Shown: piece after piece, positions 23,955-32,534 of the stretch
Position numbering within the stretch: the stretch's first letter is position 1
Layout of the letters: every line of letters begins with the position of its first letter
Notes under the pieces: model-generated
Databases searched by the model: none
What the model was told of the DNA's origin: nothing
The model's input: only the letters and a program-made list of their open reading frames with translations
Assembly: GCF_030818955.1 (NCBI RefSeq)
Contig: NZ_JAUTBF010000001.1
Coordinates: 1,240,001-1,304,000 of the forward strand
Length of the DNA stretch: 64,000 nt
Reading direction: 5' to 3'
From: Microbacterium trichothecenolyticum
GTDB taxonomy: Bacteria; Actinomycetota; Actinomycetes; Actinomycetales; Microbacteriaceae
Made by a program: the position numbers and the translations under genes

Positions 23955-25317
23955 CGTCTCTCCTCGGGCGTCGTCGTTCCGAATGATGCGTTCACCCGAG
24001 CAACTCACTCGCGAATACCGCGAACGCATGTATAGTCCGCTGTGCGGGCTCATCGTTGCCATCGGCTACTCCGCTCACAGTCGTAAGGGGCCTCGTGTTT
24101 CAGTCGCGGGTGGTGAGTTGACCGGTGTCCACGTGCTTCAGAACCAACCGGCTCCGAGGACGGGGAGTTACCACATTGGCGGAAGTGGCATCGTTCCATT
24201 CGAGCCGACGATCAAGACGTTCGGCGAATCGGCCGAACGCTATGCAGGCTCGATATCTGCACTGGATCCTGGCCTGGAACAGCGGTTCGCCTCCCACAAC
24301 GAAATGGAAGCTGCAGGGTGCGACGTCATCTCTGCCTCGAAACTCGTCCTGATCGACGAGAACACCGTGCGCTCGGCGAGCGACCCGTTCAAACCATTCG
24401 ACGCGAACGCACCGATCACCTGGATCGAGGCTGAGAACATCGGATCGGGGAGCGCCAGGAAATGGATACCAGCGCAACAGTTTCTTGTGGGCTATCCGGT
24501 GCGGATTCACGACGGTGAGCCCTGGCTCGAAGCCGCTGTCAGCACGGGCACTGCTGTCCACACAGACTACCCGCGAGCAACGCTCGCCGCTCTCTACGAA
24601 CTGATCCAGATCGACTCGGCGATGGGTCACTGGTACGGGAGCCAACCGTCGATGAGGATCGAATTCGATGAGCGCACGACGCGTCTCCAGCGCCTCCTGG
24701 CTCGACACATGCCTGAAGGCGGCTACTTGGCAGAGTTCCATCTGCTACCCAACGCCGACCTTCCAGGGTTCACGATCGCATGCCTCCTCCACGAACCCCA
24801 GGGGCGGATACCCGTGGTGTCAGTGGGGCTGGGCGCTGACTCACGTCTGGAGAGCGCAATGTACAAGGCGTGGTTGGAGGCCGTCGGCGTTCGTTCCCTC
24901 GCGGAGTGGTCTCTGGTCAACACCTATCTTGAGGAAGGCGAGCTTCAGCACGATACGGGTGCGATGCTCGATCTTGACTCCAATGTGGTGTACGCGGCGC
25001 AAGCCGAAGGGGCGTCTGCCGTTCGAAACCGCTTTGCCAACGCTGAGCGCGTTCTCGGAGCGGATTTGCCGCCTGATTCGGTGCTCGATGTAGCGTCCGA
25101 GGTGCGCCGAGTCGTGCGCACGTTCCGCGCGACCAACAAGGAACTGTTCATACGAAGCCTATCTACCCCCGACGTCGCAGCCTTTGGATTTCGAGCGATC
25201 AGAGTGTGGTCTCCCGACACTCTCAGCTTGTGCCTTCCGAGCGCACCACCTCAGCGCCACCCGCGCTTCGGAGACTACGGTGGTTTCACGGAACTCGCTC
25301 CACATCCGTACCCCTGA
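23947..25317 (+). CDS. YcaO cyclodehydratase (SagD-like)
   Basis: A 456-residue YcaO protein. ATP-site motifs include KTFGESAERYAGS near 84 (the conserved GES-ERY helix) and AALYELIQIDSAMGHWYG near 216, with ESAMYKAWLEAVG near 306. The C-terminus ends ELAPHPYP, the PxPxP tail that in azole-forming YcaOs sits next to the active site. The enzyme uses ATP to activate backbone amides so that Cys, Ser and Thr side chains cyclise to azolines. It acts with the preceding leader-binding protein. All family signatures are present, so it looks active. Confidence 0.93.
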   Translation: MTDVSPRASSFRMMRSPEQLTREYRERMYSPLCGLIVAIGYSAHSRKGPRVSVAGGELTGVHVLQNQPAPRTGSYHIGGSGIVPFEPTIKTFGESAERYAGSISALDPGLEQRFASHNEMEAAGCDVISASKLVLIDENTVRSASDPFKPFDANAPITWIEAENIGSGSARKWIPAQQFLVGYPVRIHDGEPWLEAAVSTGTAVHTDYPRATLAALYELIQIDSAMGHWYGSQPSMRIEFDERTTRLQRLLARHMPEGGYLAEFHLLPNADLPGFTIACLLHEPQGRIPVVSVGLGADSRLESAMYKAWLEAVGVRSLAEWSLVNTYLEEGELQHDTGAMLDLDSNVVYAAQAEGASAVRNRFANAERVLGADLPPDSVLDVASEVRRVVRTFRATNKELFIRSLSTPDVAAFGFRAIRVWSPDTLSLCLPSAPPQRHPRFGDYGGFTELAPHPYP

Positions 25318-25319
25318 TC

Positions 25320-26123
25320 ATGGCCGACTCGCGTATCTACTTGATCGCGTTCGTCCTCACGGCGGGTCCAGGAGCGCTCATGGTCGCGACAATGTTGAGC
25401 AGCAGATTTCGAGTCCTTTCGAAGCTGCGCCTCAACTCGATCTATACGGTAGCGACCCTTCTGATCGCCACAACGGGGCTCATCGAGGCTGGTCCAGTCG
25501 CCTTGTTACGTCCGGAGTCGACGTGGCTAGGAGCGGCCGCGGGCGTGGCTGCAGCGCCGATTCTCGGGTACCTCGCCGTGCTAGCCGATGGCAAGCTCAC
25601 GGAGCGCTTTCGACGTCGCTCGCGTGAGCAGAGCACAACAGCGCAAGCGACAGGGACGAGTCGTCGTGCCAGCTCGGGGCTGACGCCGCTGCGCGTCATG
25701 CCCGCGGGCGCCGCGCGGCAACTTGGTGTTCAGCGTCGCCAAGCCGCACCGCGTGTGCCGTCGAGCCGCATCTCTGTGAGTTCTCAGCCGAGACAGCAAG
25801 CCCTGTTGTGGCTCGTTCTCGTGGCCGTGGGTGAGGAGCTTCTGTACCGTGGAGTGTTCCTCGGGTGGGCGATGCTGTTTCCGCCGCTCCTCGCCGGTTT
25901 CTTCCTGGCGCTCGGGACGGCTGTCTTTGGCCTCATCCACATCTCATTCGGATGGTCGCAGGTCGTCGCTAAATTGCCGCTCGCGATCATCGGGGTCGCA
26001 ACGACGCTTGCGTTCGGGACGCCACTATGCGCGGTCCTCGTGCACGTCTACTTCAACGTCTACTACTGGCGTAAGCGTCGTTTCTCGGCGCTCTCTGCCG
26101 CCGCGACGCCCTGGAGCGCATGA
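25320..26123 (+). CDS. CPBP-family intramembrane protease (SagE-like)
   Basis: A 267-residue polytopic protein starting two bases after the YcaO stop. Two or three N-terminal helices are followed by a long basic, Ser/Arg-rich cytoplasmic loop (residues about 95-155) and the CPBP/Abi domain: motif 1 GEELLYRG, motif 2 GLIHISFG and motif 3 HVYFNVYYW. In streptolysin-type clusters the CPBP protein SagE is thought to remove the leader, here probably after APGG. It may also provide self-immunity, as for other Abi proteins in bacteriocin operons. Confidence 0.85.
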   Translation: MADSRIYLIAFVLTAGPGALMVATMLSSRFRVLSKLRLNSIYTVATLLIATTGLIEAGPVALLRPESTWLGAAAGVAAAPILGYLAVLADGKLTERFRRRSREQSTTAQATGTSRRASSGLTPLRVMPAGAARQLGVQRRQAAPRVPSSRISVSSQPRQQALLWLVLVAVGEELLYRGVFLGWAMLFPPLLAGFFLALGTAVFGLIHISFGWSQVVAKLPLAIIGVATTLAFGTPLCAVLVHVYFNVYYWRKRRFSALSAAATPWSA

Positions 26124-26893
26124 TGTTAGTTCAGCTACCTCTGCTGATTCGCGTGATTCTCGTCGCAACGCTCATCTTCGCCTATTACTTAGGCGTCAAG
26201 CAGCTGCTCTTCGTTGCGGCGAGAATGCTGGCCCTGCGCCTACGTCGGTTCTCCCGGCACAGTCGCAGTGAAGTCCAAGGCGTTCTTGAACTCAGCTTCG
26301 CTGTGATTGGGCACATCGTGTTCGTCGTGCTGTTCTTCGCGGTATCAGGCGTGCAACTGGGGGACCTAGGACTCGACGGTCCGCCTCTCCTCTTGCCGCT
26401 CGGAGCCCTTATCGGCATCGGTGAGCTTGCCGTCGCCATGTTCTTTTGCCAACTCATCGTCACGGGGCTAGACCGGAGCCGCGTTCCCGTAGCGGTGGGG
26501 GCATCCTCAGCGGGTACAGCGAATCCGACATCTTCGTGGATGTCCGCCAGCCGGGCCGGATGGGTGCGGCATCACATCAGCTCATTTCAGGTTCTTCCTG
26601 TGTCGCTGTCGATCACGTTGTCCGGCGCTCAGGTCGCCTGCGAAGAAATTGTCTTCAGATCACTGCTGATCGTTCTGTTCCAGGACTCAGGCATTGCCGT
26701 GTCATTCATCATTCCGGGAGCATTATTTGTCATCATGCAGGTGTTCTTCATGCCTTCCGCGCGAGCAGCAATGTTTCCTGTTGTCGGCGGCGCCATCATG
26801 GCGGTCGTCCATGGGATCCTCTTCACTTCGGTCCCATTCGTCTGGCCACTGATAGTCGCGCACGTCGTGTTCTTTTATATCGCAGTTCTGTGA
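26120..26893 (+). CDS. Second CPBP-like membrane protein
   Basis: A 257-residue polytopic protein overlapping the previous stop (ATGATG). It has about seven hydrophobic segments. The EExxxR motif is present as CEEIVFRS near 175, but the expected FxxxH and HxxxN/D motifs are not clear: the following helix reads MQVFFMP and then AVVHGILF. It may be a divergent CPBP protease, a catalytically impaired partner, or an equivalent of the SagF membrane protein. Its Ser/Ala-rich loop (VGASSAGTANPTSSWMS) resembles a cytoplasmic linker. Position implies a role in leader removal, immunity or export. Confidence 0.75.
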   Translation: MMLVQLPLLIRVILVATLIFAYYLGVKQLLFVAARMLALRLRRFSRHSRSEVQGVLELSFAVIGHIVFVVLFFAVSGVQLGDLGLDGPPLLLPLGALIGIGELAVAMFFCQLIVTGLDRSRVPVAVGASSAGTANPTSSWMSASRAGWVRHHISSFQVLPVSLSITLSGAQVACEEIVFRSLLIVLFQDSGIAVSFIIPGALFVIMQVFFMPSARAAMFPVVGGAIMAVVHGILFTSVPFVWPLIVAHVVFFYIAVL

Positions 26894-26924
26894 CCCCACC
26901 TGTCATCGACCCAAAGGAAAGCGA

Positions 26925-27971
26925 ATGAAATTCGGCGTCTCCTTCCTGCCTGATGCATCGCCCCGCACTAAGTCGCCGCAAGATTACTTTCGAGATGCGA
27001 TCGATCTCTCCGCGAGGGCCGAAGAGAACGGCTTCGCGTACTGCAAGATGACTGAGCACTATCTCAACCAATACGGAGGTTACTGCCCCAGCCCGTTGCA
27101 GTTTCTCGCTGCCGTGGCCGAGCGCACTCGTTCGATGCGGCTGATAACCGGGTGCATCATTCCTTCTCTTCACCATCCTGTCGAACTCGCCGCCACGACT
27201 GCGATGCTCGACGCGATCAGCGGTGGGCGCCTCGATGTGGGGGTAGCCCGGGGGTATATGCCCTATGAGTTCGACACCTTCGGGATCGAACTCGGCACAA
27301 GTAGAGACCGGTACGCCGAGGCTATTGACTTGATGCAGCAGCTTTGGTCAGGCGCCGAGGTCAGTGGGACGAGCGAGTTCTTTCCGCTCCGGTCTGCGCG
27401 TTCATGGCCGTTGCCGGTCCAGCAGCCGCACCCGCCCCTGTGGGGAGCTGCGGTCCGATCCCGTCAAAGCTTCGCATGGCTAGGGGAACGGGGGTTCGGA
27501 TTGCTCGTGACCTCGGGATTCGCGGACCTTGAAGCTCTTGCAACCCATGTTTCGATCTACCGGTCGACTGCCCAGGCTTCGGGGCATGAACCCCGCGTGC
27601 TCATGAGCATCCCTTTGATGGTCCGTCAGACGGATAAGCAAGCGGACGTGGAGGGGCGTGCTGCTTTGCAGGAGTACCTTGATGTCTGGGCCGGTGCTGC
27701 AGACTCATGGGCTGGCGTCGCCTCGCAGGCATACAAGGGATATACGGGAATGTCGCGTGGGATCAGAGCGGCGGGCGTAGACGGGCTTCTGGGAACCGGC
27801 GGCGCAATTATCGGATCGGCGACGACGTGTGCGGCGGAGATCAATAAGTTGACCGCGCGGATCACGCCAGACGGCTACTTGTGGCAGCTTGATACTGGTT
27901 CGGCGTCTCGTGCATCGATGTTTGAGACTCTGGACAGGTTCTGCTCTGACGTCGAGCCTCTTCTGGGGTGA
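26925..27971 (+). CDS. Luciferase-like flavin monooxygenase in the LAP operon
   Basis: A 348-residue LLM-class protein: MKFGVSFLPDASPR, AEENGFAYCKMTEHYLNQYGGYCPSPLQFLAAVAERT, RLITGCIIPSLHHPVELA and GGRLDVGVARGYMPYEF form the F420/FMN TIM barrel. It is the last plus-strand gene, 31 bases after the second CPBP gene, with AAAGGAAAGCG before the ATG. Relatives occur as tailoring oxygenases in natural-product clusters. It may hydroxylate or otherwise oxidise the azole peptide. Classic streptolysin S clusters lack such an enzyme, so the product may be further modified. Confidence 0.82.
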   Translation: MKFGVSFLPDASPRTKSPQDYFRDAIDLSARAEENGFAYCKMTEHYLNQYGGYCPSPLQFLAAVAERTRSMRLITGCIIPSLHHPVELAATTAMLDAISGGRLDVGVARGYMPYEFDTFGIELGTSRDRYAEAIDLMQQLWSGAEVSGTSEFFPLRSARSWPLPVQQPHPPLWGAAVRSRQSFAWLGERGFGLLVTSGFADLEALATHVSIYRSTAQASGHEPRVLMSIPLMVRQTDKQADVEGRAALQEYLDVWAGAADSWAGVASQAYKGYTGMSRGIRAAGVDGLLGTGGAIIGSATTCAAEINKLTARITPDGYLWQLDTGSASRASMFETLDRFCSDVEPLLG

Positions 27972-27988
27972 CGAGGCTGGCTTTTTAC

Positions 27989-28852
27989 CTACCTCAGCGA
28001 GCGCACGAAGTTCAACACTACCCGGTAGGACTCGCGTGCGGCTTCACGGCTCGCCCCCGGACTCCCGCCAAAGTCGACGTGGGTTGCCATCGACTCGGCC
28101 ACGGTGGCAGGTGGTTCATCGCCGGGGAGCACCCCCGGGAACAGGCCAAGATGCCCGCATCTTCGGTACCGGCGTACCTCCGTCCGGTCATCAGCCATCT
28201 GTTTCACGAAGGCGGCGGACGGCCAGAAATGGTCGTCGTCCCCGTATTGCAGGAGAACCTGACAGCTTCCGACGGGGACAGGTATTCGCGATGCCGTCGT
28301 GCGCGACCAGCCACGAAAGCGGCCAGACTGCACGAGACGACGGGTACCGAAGAACCTGACATATTCTCTGAATCGATACCTTCCGCGGAAATAAGGGATC
28401 GGTTCACCGTCGACGAGCCATGCTGCTTCGTCGAAGCTCATGTGTACCGATCGCATGGCCGCGTTTACAACTGCGGAGGGGGACGCGGCAGCGATGCCGA
28501 CCACATGGTCAAGGTGCGCCGCGAGGAGGAAAGCCAGTTCGCAGCCACGGGAATGCCCAACGAGAACAACGGGGGTTCGGAGTAACCTGTTTGATGCGAT
28601 TGCCGCGCGGATCGTTCGGGCAACGTGGACGACGTCAACGGCAACAAGACCGCAGTGGCCTCCTTCGCGCGGGAAGTACTCAACTGCGATAGCGCGCACC
28701 CCGTCGGATGCAAGCAGTTTGGCTGCTGCGTCTGCTGAACGCCCGGCAACCTGGCCTGGAAGAATCACCGCGATGGGCGTTCCCTGCTCCTGTTGCGATG
28801 CCGGGCCTGGCCGGAATAGGCGCGCGGACGGACCCGTCGTTGGGCTAGTCAT
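27989..28852 (-). CDS. Alpha/beta hydrolase (BAAT-like) of the exporter operon
   Basis: A 287-residue alpha/beta hydrolase. TPIAVILPGQVAGRSADAAAKLLASDG is the first strand and oxyanion region, VVLVGHSRGCELAFLLAAHL gives the nucleophile elbow GHSRG, then LLQYGDDDHFWPSAAF (Asp) and YRRCGHLGLFPG (His) complete a triad. The general layout resembles the acyl-CoA thioesterase/BAAT C-terminal family. ATG 28852 overlaps the permease stop. Substrate unknown: it could hydrolyse an ester or amide of the peptide, detoxify it, or act on a lipid. It converges on the monooxygenase gene with 17 bases between. Confidence 0.78.
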   Translation of the reverse strand: MTSPTTGPSARLFRPGPASQQEQGTPIAVILPGQVAGRSADAAAKLLASDGVRAIAVEYFPREGGHCGLVAVDVVHVARTIRAAIASNRLLRTPVVLVGHSRGCELAFLLAAHLDHVVGIAAASPSAVVNAAMRSVHMSFDEAAWLVDGEPIPYFRGRYRFREYVRFFGTRRLVQSGRFRGWSRTTASRIPVPVGSCQVLLQYGDDDHFWPSAAFVKQMADDRTEVRRYRRCGHLGLFPGVLPGDEPPATVAESMATHVDFGGSPGASREAARESYRVVLNFVRSLR

Positions 28853-29654
28853 GCTGCTCAAACCCGCGCGCCGCCAGGACGAAAGCACCGGCCGCAAGAA
28901 CTGCTGCAACTAGGTAGCCCAGCAGGACCTGGCCGTTATCGAACACTCCGGCGACAGAGGCCCTGGAGGCGTCCACGACGTAGGTGAGCGGGTTGAAGCG
29001 GGAGAGCGTGTGCAACCAGGACGGCGCCAACGCCATCGGTAGCATCACCCCTGCTAACAACACGATCGGAAGCAGAAGCGCGTTGAACACGCTTGAAAGC
29101 GCCTCTTCGCTCTTGCTAGTGATTGCCAATAGATATGAAAGCGACGACATTGCGACGGATATGAGTAGAACAAGGCCCAGGCATGAGAGCAGCCCCTCAA
29201 TATCCGACCGGAAGCCAAGTATGAGTGACGCCCCAATGACCAAGAGAGTCTCTGCCAAGAGAACTAGAACGTCTCTGACAACCTTGCCGCCAAGAATGAG
29301 AGTTCTCGACACTGGTGCCGCGAAGATTCGTTCCAGTGCGCCGGAACGGTACTCGGTGACCAACGAGATGCCGACAAAAGCTCCGCCGAATAGAGCAAGT
29401 TGAATGAAGAGCGCAGGTACGAATGTGGCGTATGCATCTTTGGATGACACTCCACCAAGTTCCGATACCCCCGCGAGAAGGGGCCCGAACAAGAAGAGGT
29501 ACAGCAAGGGCTGCCCAATCCCAATCACCGCGATTACAGGATTCCGCGCGGTATTCATCACCTCGTGGGACAGTACCGTGACGAAGGCTCGGACTCCAGC
29601 AATACTCTCCGCCCGGGTGGACGGCGCAATCTGCACCGTTCGTGTGTTGTTCAC
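28845..29654 (-). CDS. ABC-2 type exporter permease
   Basis: A 269-residue membrane protein with six helices in DrrB/ABC-2 arrangement: cytoplasmic start, VLSHEVMNTARNPVIAVIGIGQPLLYLFLFGP, then the conserved EYRSGALERIFAAPVSRTLILGGKVVRDV between helices 2 and 3, and LLLPIVLLAGVMLPMALAPSWLHTLSRFNPLTYVVDASR near the end. It pairs with the ATPase whose stop overlaps its GTG start as GTGA. This two-gene unit equals SagG/H/I in streptolysin-type clusters and probably exports the finished peptide. Confidence 0.88.
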   Translation of the reverse strand: MNNTRTVQIAPSTRAESIAGVRAFVTVLSHEVMNTARNPVIAVIGIGQPLLYLFLFGPLLAGVSELGGVSSKDAYATFVPALFIQLALFGGAFVGISLVTEYRSGALERIFAAPVSRTLILGGKVVRDVLVLLAETLLVIGASLILGFRSDIEGLLSCLGLVLLISVAMSSLSYLLAITSKSEEALSSVFNALLLPIVLLAGVMLPMALAPSWLHTLSRFNPLTYVVDASRASVAGVFDNGQVLLGYLVAAVLAAGAFVLAARGFEQHD

Positions 29655-30607
29655 GCGAGAAGATCCTTCCCGGTAAGGCTAAAGAACGCATCCTGCAACC
29701 CGCCCCTTCTCACAGAAATGCGCATAGGTATCTGTCCTCGCCGATGCAACACTTCTAGCACCGCAGGGAGTGTTCGCTCACCATCGCTGATACGTAGCGA
29801 GAGAAGCATGCCAGCATCGGTGCCGGAGTATTCAGCGCTCAATACGCCGTCGACCCCGCTGTGAGACCACGCCGTCTCTGCGACGTCGGTCGCGTCAAGG
29901 TGAACAAAAACTTCATCCACAGCGAAACGCTCCTTCAGGCGCTGGGTACTGTCGTGCGCGATCAACCGGCCACCCTCCATCATCAGGATGTCGTCTGCGA
30001 GGTCTTCTGCTTCGTCAAGGTAGTGCGTGGTGATCACCACGGTCGTGCCCCACTTTTCGCGCATGTTGCGGATCATTGCCCACATCTCCTGACGGGCATC
30101 GGGGTCGAGGCCAACGGTTGGCTCATCGAGAAAGGCAATATCTGGCTGGTTCATCATCCCCATCGCGATATCAACCTTCCGGCGCTCGCCACCAGACAGG
30201 CGTCCCGCGCGCCTACCCCAGAACTCTTCGGCACCCATCAACGCCAGAACCTCGCGCCCACGGTGCTCTGCACTTGCGCGAGACATCCCGAACAGCCTGC
30301 CCTGGAAAACAAGCTCCTCGCCCACGACCGACTCGGCTTGCAGCGTGCCCACTTGCGGTACGTAACCGATGAGCTGGCGTACCTTTCGCGCTTCGCTGGT
30401 GAGATCCATGCCCGCGATACGGACAACACCCTCGCTCGCCCGGCTTACAGTCGCCAGGATTCGCAACGTCGTAGTCTTCCCTGCGCCGTTGGGACCAAGC
30501 AGCCCCAACGTGCGCCCCCTCGCGAGCGAAAAAGACAGGTCAGATACTGCGTGGGTCTCTTTCCCTCGAAACTTGAATGTTTTCCCGAGATGCTCAACCG
30601 TTAGCAA
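29651..30607 (-). CDS. ABC exporter ATPase (DrrA-like)
   Basis: A 318-residue ATPase: Walker A LGPNGAGKTTTLRILA near 39, signature LSGGERRKVDIAMGM, Walker B IAFLDEPTVGLDPDA and H-loop VITTHYLDEAEDLADDILMM. The C-terminal 80 residues form the DrrA-type domain. TTG 30607 is the start, with GGGGAGG about five bases upstream. First gene of a three-gene minus-strand operon (ATPase, permease, hydrolase) convergent with the modification operon. The promoter region shares AGGTAAATTT with the precursor promoter. Confidence 0.9.
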   Translation of the reverse strand: MLTVEHLGKTFKFRGKETHAVSDLSFSLARGRTLGLLGPNGAGKTTTLRILATVSRASEGVVRIAGMDLTSEARKVRQLIGYVPQVGTLQAESVVGEELVFQGRLFGMSRASAEHRGREVLALMGAEEFWGRRAGRLSGGERRKVDIAMGMMNQPDIAFLDEPTVGLDPDARQEMWAMIRNMREKWGTTVVITTHYLDEAEDLADDILMMEGGRLIAHDSTQRLKERFAVDEVFVHLDATDVAETAWSHSGVDGVLSAEYSGTDAGMLLSLRISDGERTLPAVLEVLHRRGQIPMRISVRRGGLQDAFFSLTGKDLLA

Positions 30608-30622
30608 CAGCGCCTCCCCATT

Positions 30623-30640
30623 AGGTAAATTTTACTATAG
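30623..30640 (-). promoter_or_regulatory. Candidate promoter and operator of the exporter operon
   Basis: Minus-strand TATAGT (30639-30634) is a good -10 box; the -35 is weak (TGGCGG). Just downstream lies the palindrome GTAAA-A-TTTAC (30625-30635). The plus-strand reading AGGTAAATTT (30623-30632) is identical to that at the precursor promoter (21418-21427), suggesting control by the same repressor. Confidence 0.5.
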
Positions 30641-30689
30641 CAGCGAAGCGTGGAATCCGCCAGGGGTCCTACGGGCGGCGGAAGATGAC

Positions 30690-30901
30690 CGTACTGATCG
30701 GAGGACCTCGATCCATGTCGCGTCGCGAGGCGCGGTCGACCGGGCCACGCGCGCTCGGGCTCTCGGGCGTCCGCCGCGACAAGGGCATCCGCACCTCGAT
30801 GTCCGCCAAAGACGGGATCCACGCCGGGGACCTGCTCAACGTGACTTCACCGCACCGCGGCCAGATCACACCTGGGTGATGGACTTCACCTACGTCAGAA
30901 G
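30690..30901 (+). pseudogene. IS3-family transposase remnant
   Basis: Two frames give GVRRDKGIRTSMSAKDGIHAGDLLN and then FTAPRPDHTWVMDFTYVR, the run into the first catalytic Asp of IS3-type OrfB. One base has been lost between them. The sequence is cut at 30902 by another IS3 element, and the expected continuation is not found on its far side. Confidence 0.6.
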
Positions 30902-30955
30902 TGAAGCGCCCTGGGTTTGTTGGAGGCTCCTGGCCTTGGAAACGAGGATGGAGTT

Positions 30956-31300
30956 ATGCCGAAGGAAAAGGCGATCGGGAAGCCGACGACGCGTCGGTAT
31001 TCGAGCGAGGAGAAGGCCGCCGCGGTGCGAATGGTGCGAACGCTGCGCGCCGAGTTGGGTGTCACGCAAGGGACGGTGCAGCGGGTCGCGTCGCAGCTCG
31101 GATACGGGGTCGAATCCGTGCGCACCTGGGTCAAGCAAGCTGACATCGACGACGGCGTCGCGCCGGGCGTGACCTCGTCGGAGGCGGCTCGGGTGCGGGA
31201 GTTGGAGCAAGAAGTCCGGGAGTTGCGTCGCGCCAACGAGATCCTCAAGCGTGCGGCGAGTTTCTTCGGGGCGGAGCTCGACCGCCAACACCGGAAGTAG
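30956..31300 (+). CDS. IS3-family OrfA
   Basis: A 114-residue helix-turn-helix protein: RRYSSEEKAAAVRMVRTLRAELGVTQGTVQRVASQLGYGVESVRTWVKQADID binds the IS ends, followed by a leucine-zipper-like helix (RVRELEQEVRELRRANEILKRAASFF) for multimerisation. It ends at TAG 31300, where the orfB frame is open and overlaps, so a -1 frameshift would give the OrfAB transposase. Confidence 0.9.
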   Translation: MPKEKAIGKPTTRRYSSEEKAAAVRMVRTLRAELGVTQGTVQRVASQLGYGVESVRTWVKQADIDDGVAPGVTSSEAARVRELEQEVRELRRANEILKRAASFFGAELDRQHRK

Positions 31301-32220
31301 TCGCGTTCGTCGACGCGAACAAGGACGACATCGTCGAGGGGCGCCCGCTCGGAGTCGAGCCCATCTGCGCACTGCTGCAGGTGGCTCCGAGCACGTACTA
31401 CGCCGCCCGTGATCGGGCGCCGTCGGCGCGAGCGGTGAACGACGCGGTCGTGATGCCGGAGCTGGTGCGGCTGTGGATGGAGAACTACTGCGTCTACGGG
31501 GTCCGCAAGCTCTGGAAGGCGGCCCGCCGCGACGGGATCGACATCGGCCGAGACCAGACGGGTCGGTTGATGCGCGCTGCGGGGATCGAGGGCGCGAGAC
31601 GGTCGAAGCGGGTCAAGACAACATGCCCTGATCCTGCCGCTGCGCGTCACCCGGATCTGGTGAAGCGGGAGTTCACCGCGACTGCCCCGAACCGGCTCTG
31701 GGTGACGGACCTCACGTTCGTACCGACCTGGGCCGGTGTCGCCTACGTCTGCTTCATCATCGACGCGTTCAGCCGGATGATCGTGGGATGGCGGGTCGCG
31801 TCGCACATGCGCACCGACATGGTCCTCGACGCGATCGAGATGGCCCGGTGGTCCCGCGGCGCCCGCCACCACGACCTGCGCTGTCATTCCGATGCGGGCA
31901 GTCAATTCACGTCGATCCGCTACGGCGAACGCCTCGCGGACATCGGGGCCACCCCGTCGATCGGGACCGTCGGCGACAGCTATGACAACGCCCTGGCAGA
32001 GACCGTGAACGGCTACTACAAGACTGAACTCGTCCGCGGACCCGCCCGATCCGGGCCCTGGAAGACGGTCGAGGACCTCGAGCTCGCGACCCTCGGGTGG
32101 GTGCACTGGCACAACACTCAACGCCTCCACGGCTACCTCGGCGACATCCCGCCCATCGAGTTCGAGCAGGCGTTCTATGCTGACCAAACGACCAGCGATC
32201 AGCTGGTGGGAATCAAATAG
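31300..32220 (+). CDS. IS3-family OrfB, DDE integrase domain
   Basis: The frame is open from about 31291 and continues as VAFVDANKDDIVEGRPLGV without an obvious start codon, so expression by ribosomal frameshift from orfA is likely. About 306 residues carry the HTH_21 segment YCVYGVRKLWKAARRDGIDIGRDQTGRLM and the rve core: VTDLTFV (Asp), CHSDAGSQFTS (Asp) and DNALAETVNGYYKTEL (Glu). All catalytic residues are intact. It is the transposase of the 30902-32251 element. Confidence 0.88.
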   Translation, partial: VAFVDANKDDIVEGRPLGVEPICALLQVAPSTYYAARDRAPSARAVNDAVVMPELVRLWMENYCVYGVRKLWKAARRDGIDIGRDQTGRLMRAAGIEGARRSKRVKTTCPDPAAARHPDLVKREFTATAPNRLWVTDLTFVPTWAGVAYVCFIIDAFSRMIVGWRVASHMRTDMVLDAIEMARWSRGARHHDLRCHSDAGSQFTSIRYGERLADIGATPSIGTVGDSYDNALAETVNGYYKTELVRGPARSGPWKTVEDLELATLGWVHWHNTQRLHGYLGDIPPIEFEQAFYADQTTSDQLVGIK

Positions 32221-32534
32221 CGCGAGTCTCCATCAGACCCAGGGCGCTTCATTCCCTGATCCCTCTCGTGATCGGTCCGTGGCTCCACACTCATCATGTT
32301 TCTCCGCGCTATCAGCATCGCGCGGCATCTTGCTGGCCGAACGGAGAATGTCCGATGCCACGCAAGTGTCGGAGCGGCGCTAAGTCCCGAGGTCGGCGCA
32401 CCCGCCTCGGTCGCGTGGATAGCCTCCTCAGCGCGGCACCGCGGCCACTTGCCGCTCGCGAAGCGCAGGTCGACGGCGGCAGGCATTGGGTAGGACCTGA
32501 CCTGAATCGGCTTAGACGCCTGAGTCACGCGCGG

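Larger units (their letters stand above)
30902..32251 (+). mobile_element. IS3-family insertion sequence, complete
   Basis: 1,350 bp with terminal inverted repeats TGAAGCGCCCTGGGT at both ends (mismatches only further in). It carries orfA and orfB in the IS3 arrangement. It has inserted into an older IS3 remnant. No clear target duplication is seen at the two flanks, which suggests a deletion after insertion. Confidence 0.9.

Noticed and set aside
20678..30607. Lasso peptide, lanthipeptide or thiopeptide cluster
   Set aside because: No asparagine-synthetase-like cyclase, LanB/LanC/LanM or thiopeptide dehydratase is present; YcaO, SagB and RRE proteins with a Cys/Ser core fit the LAP class.
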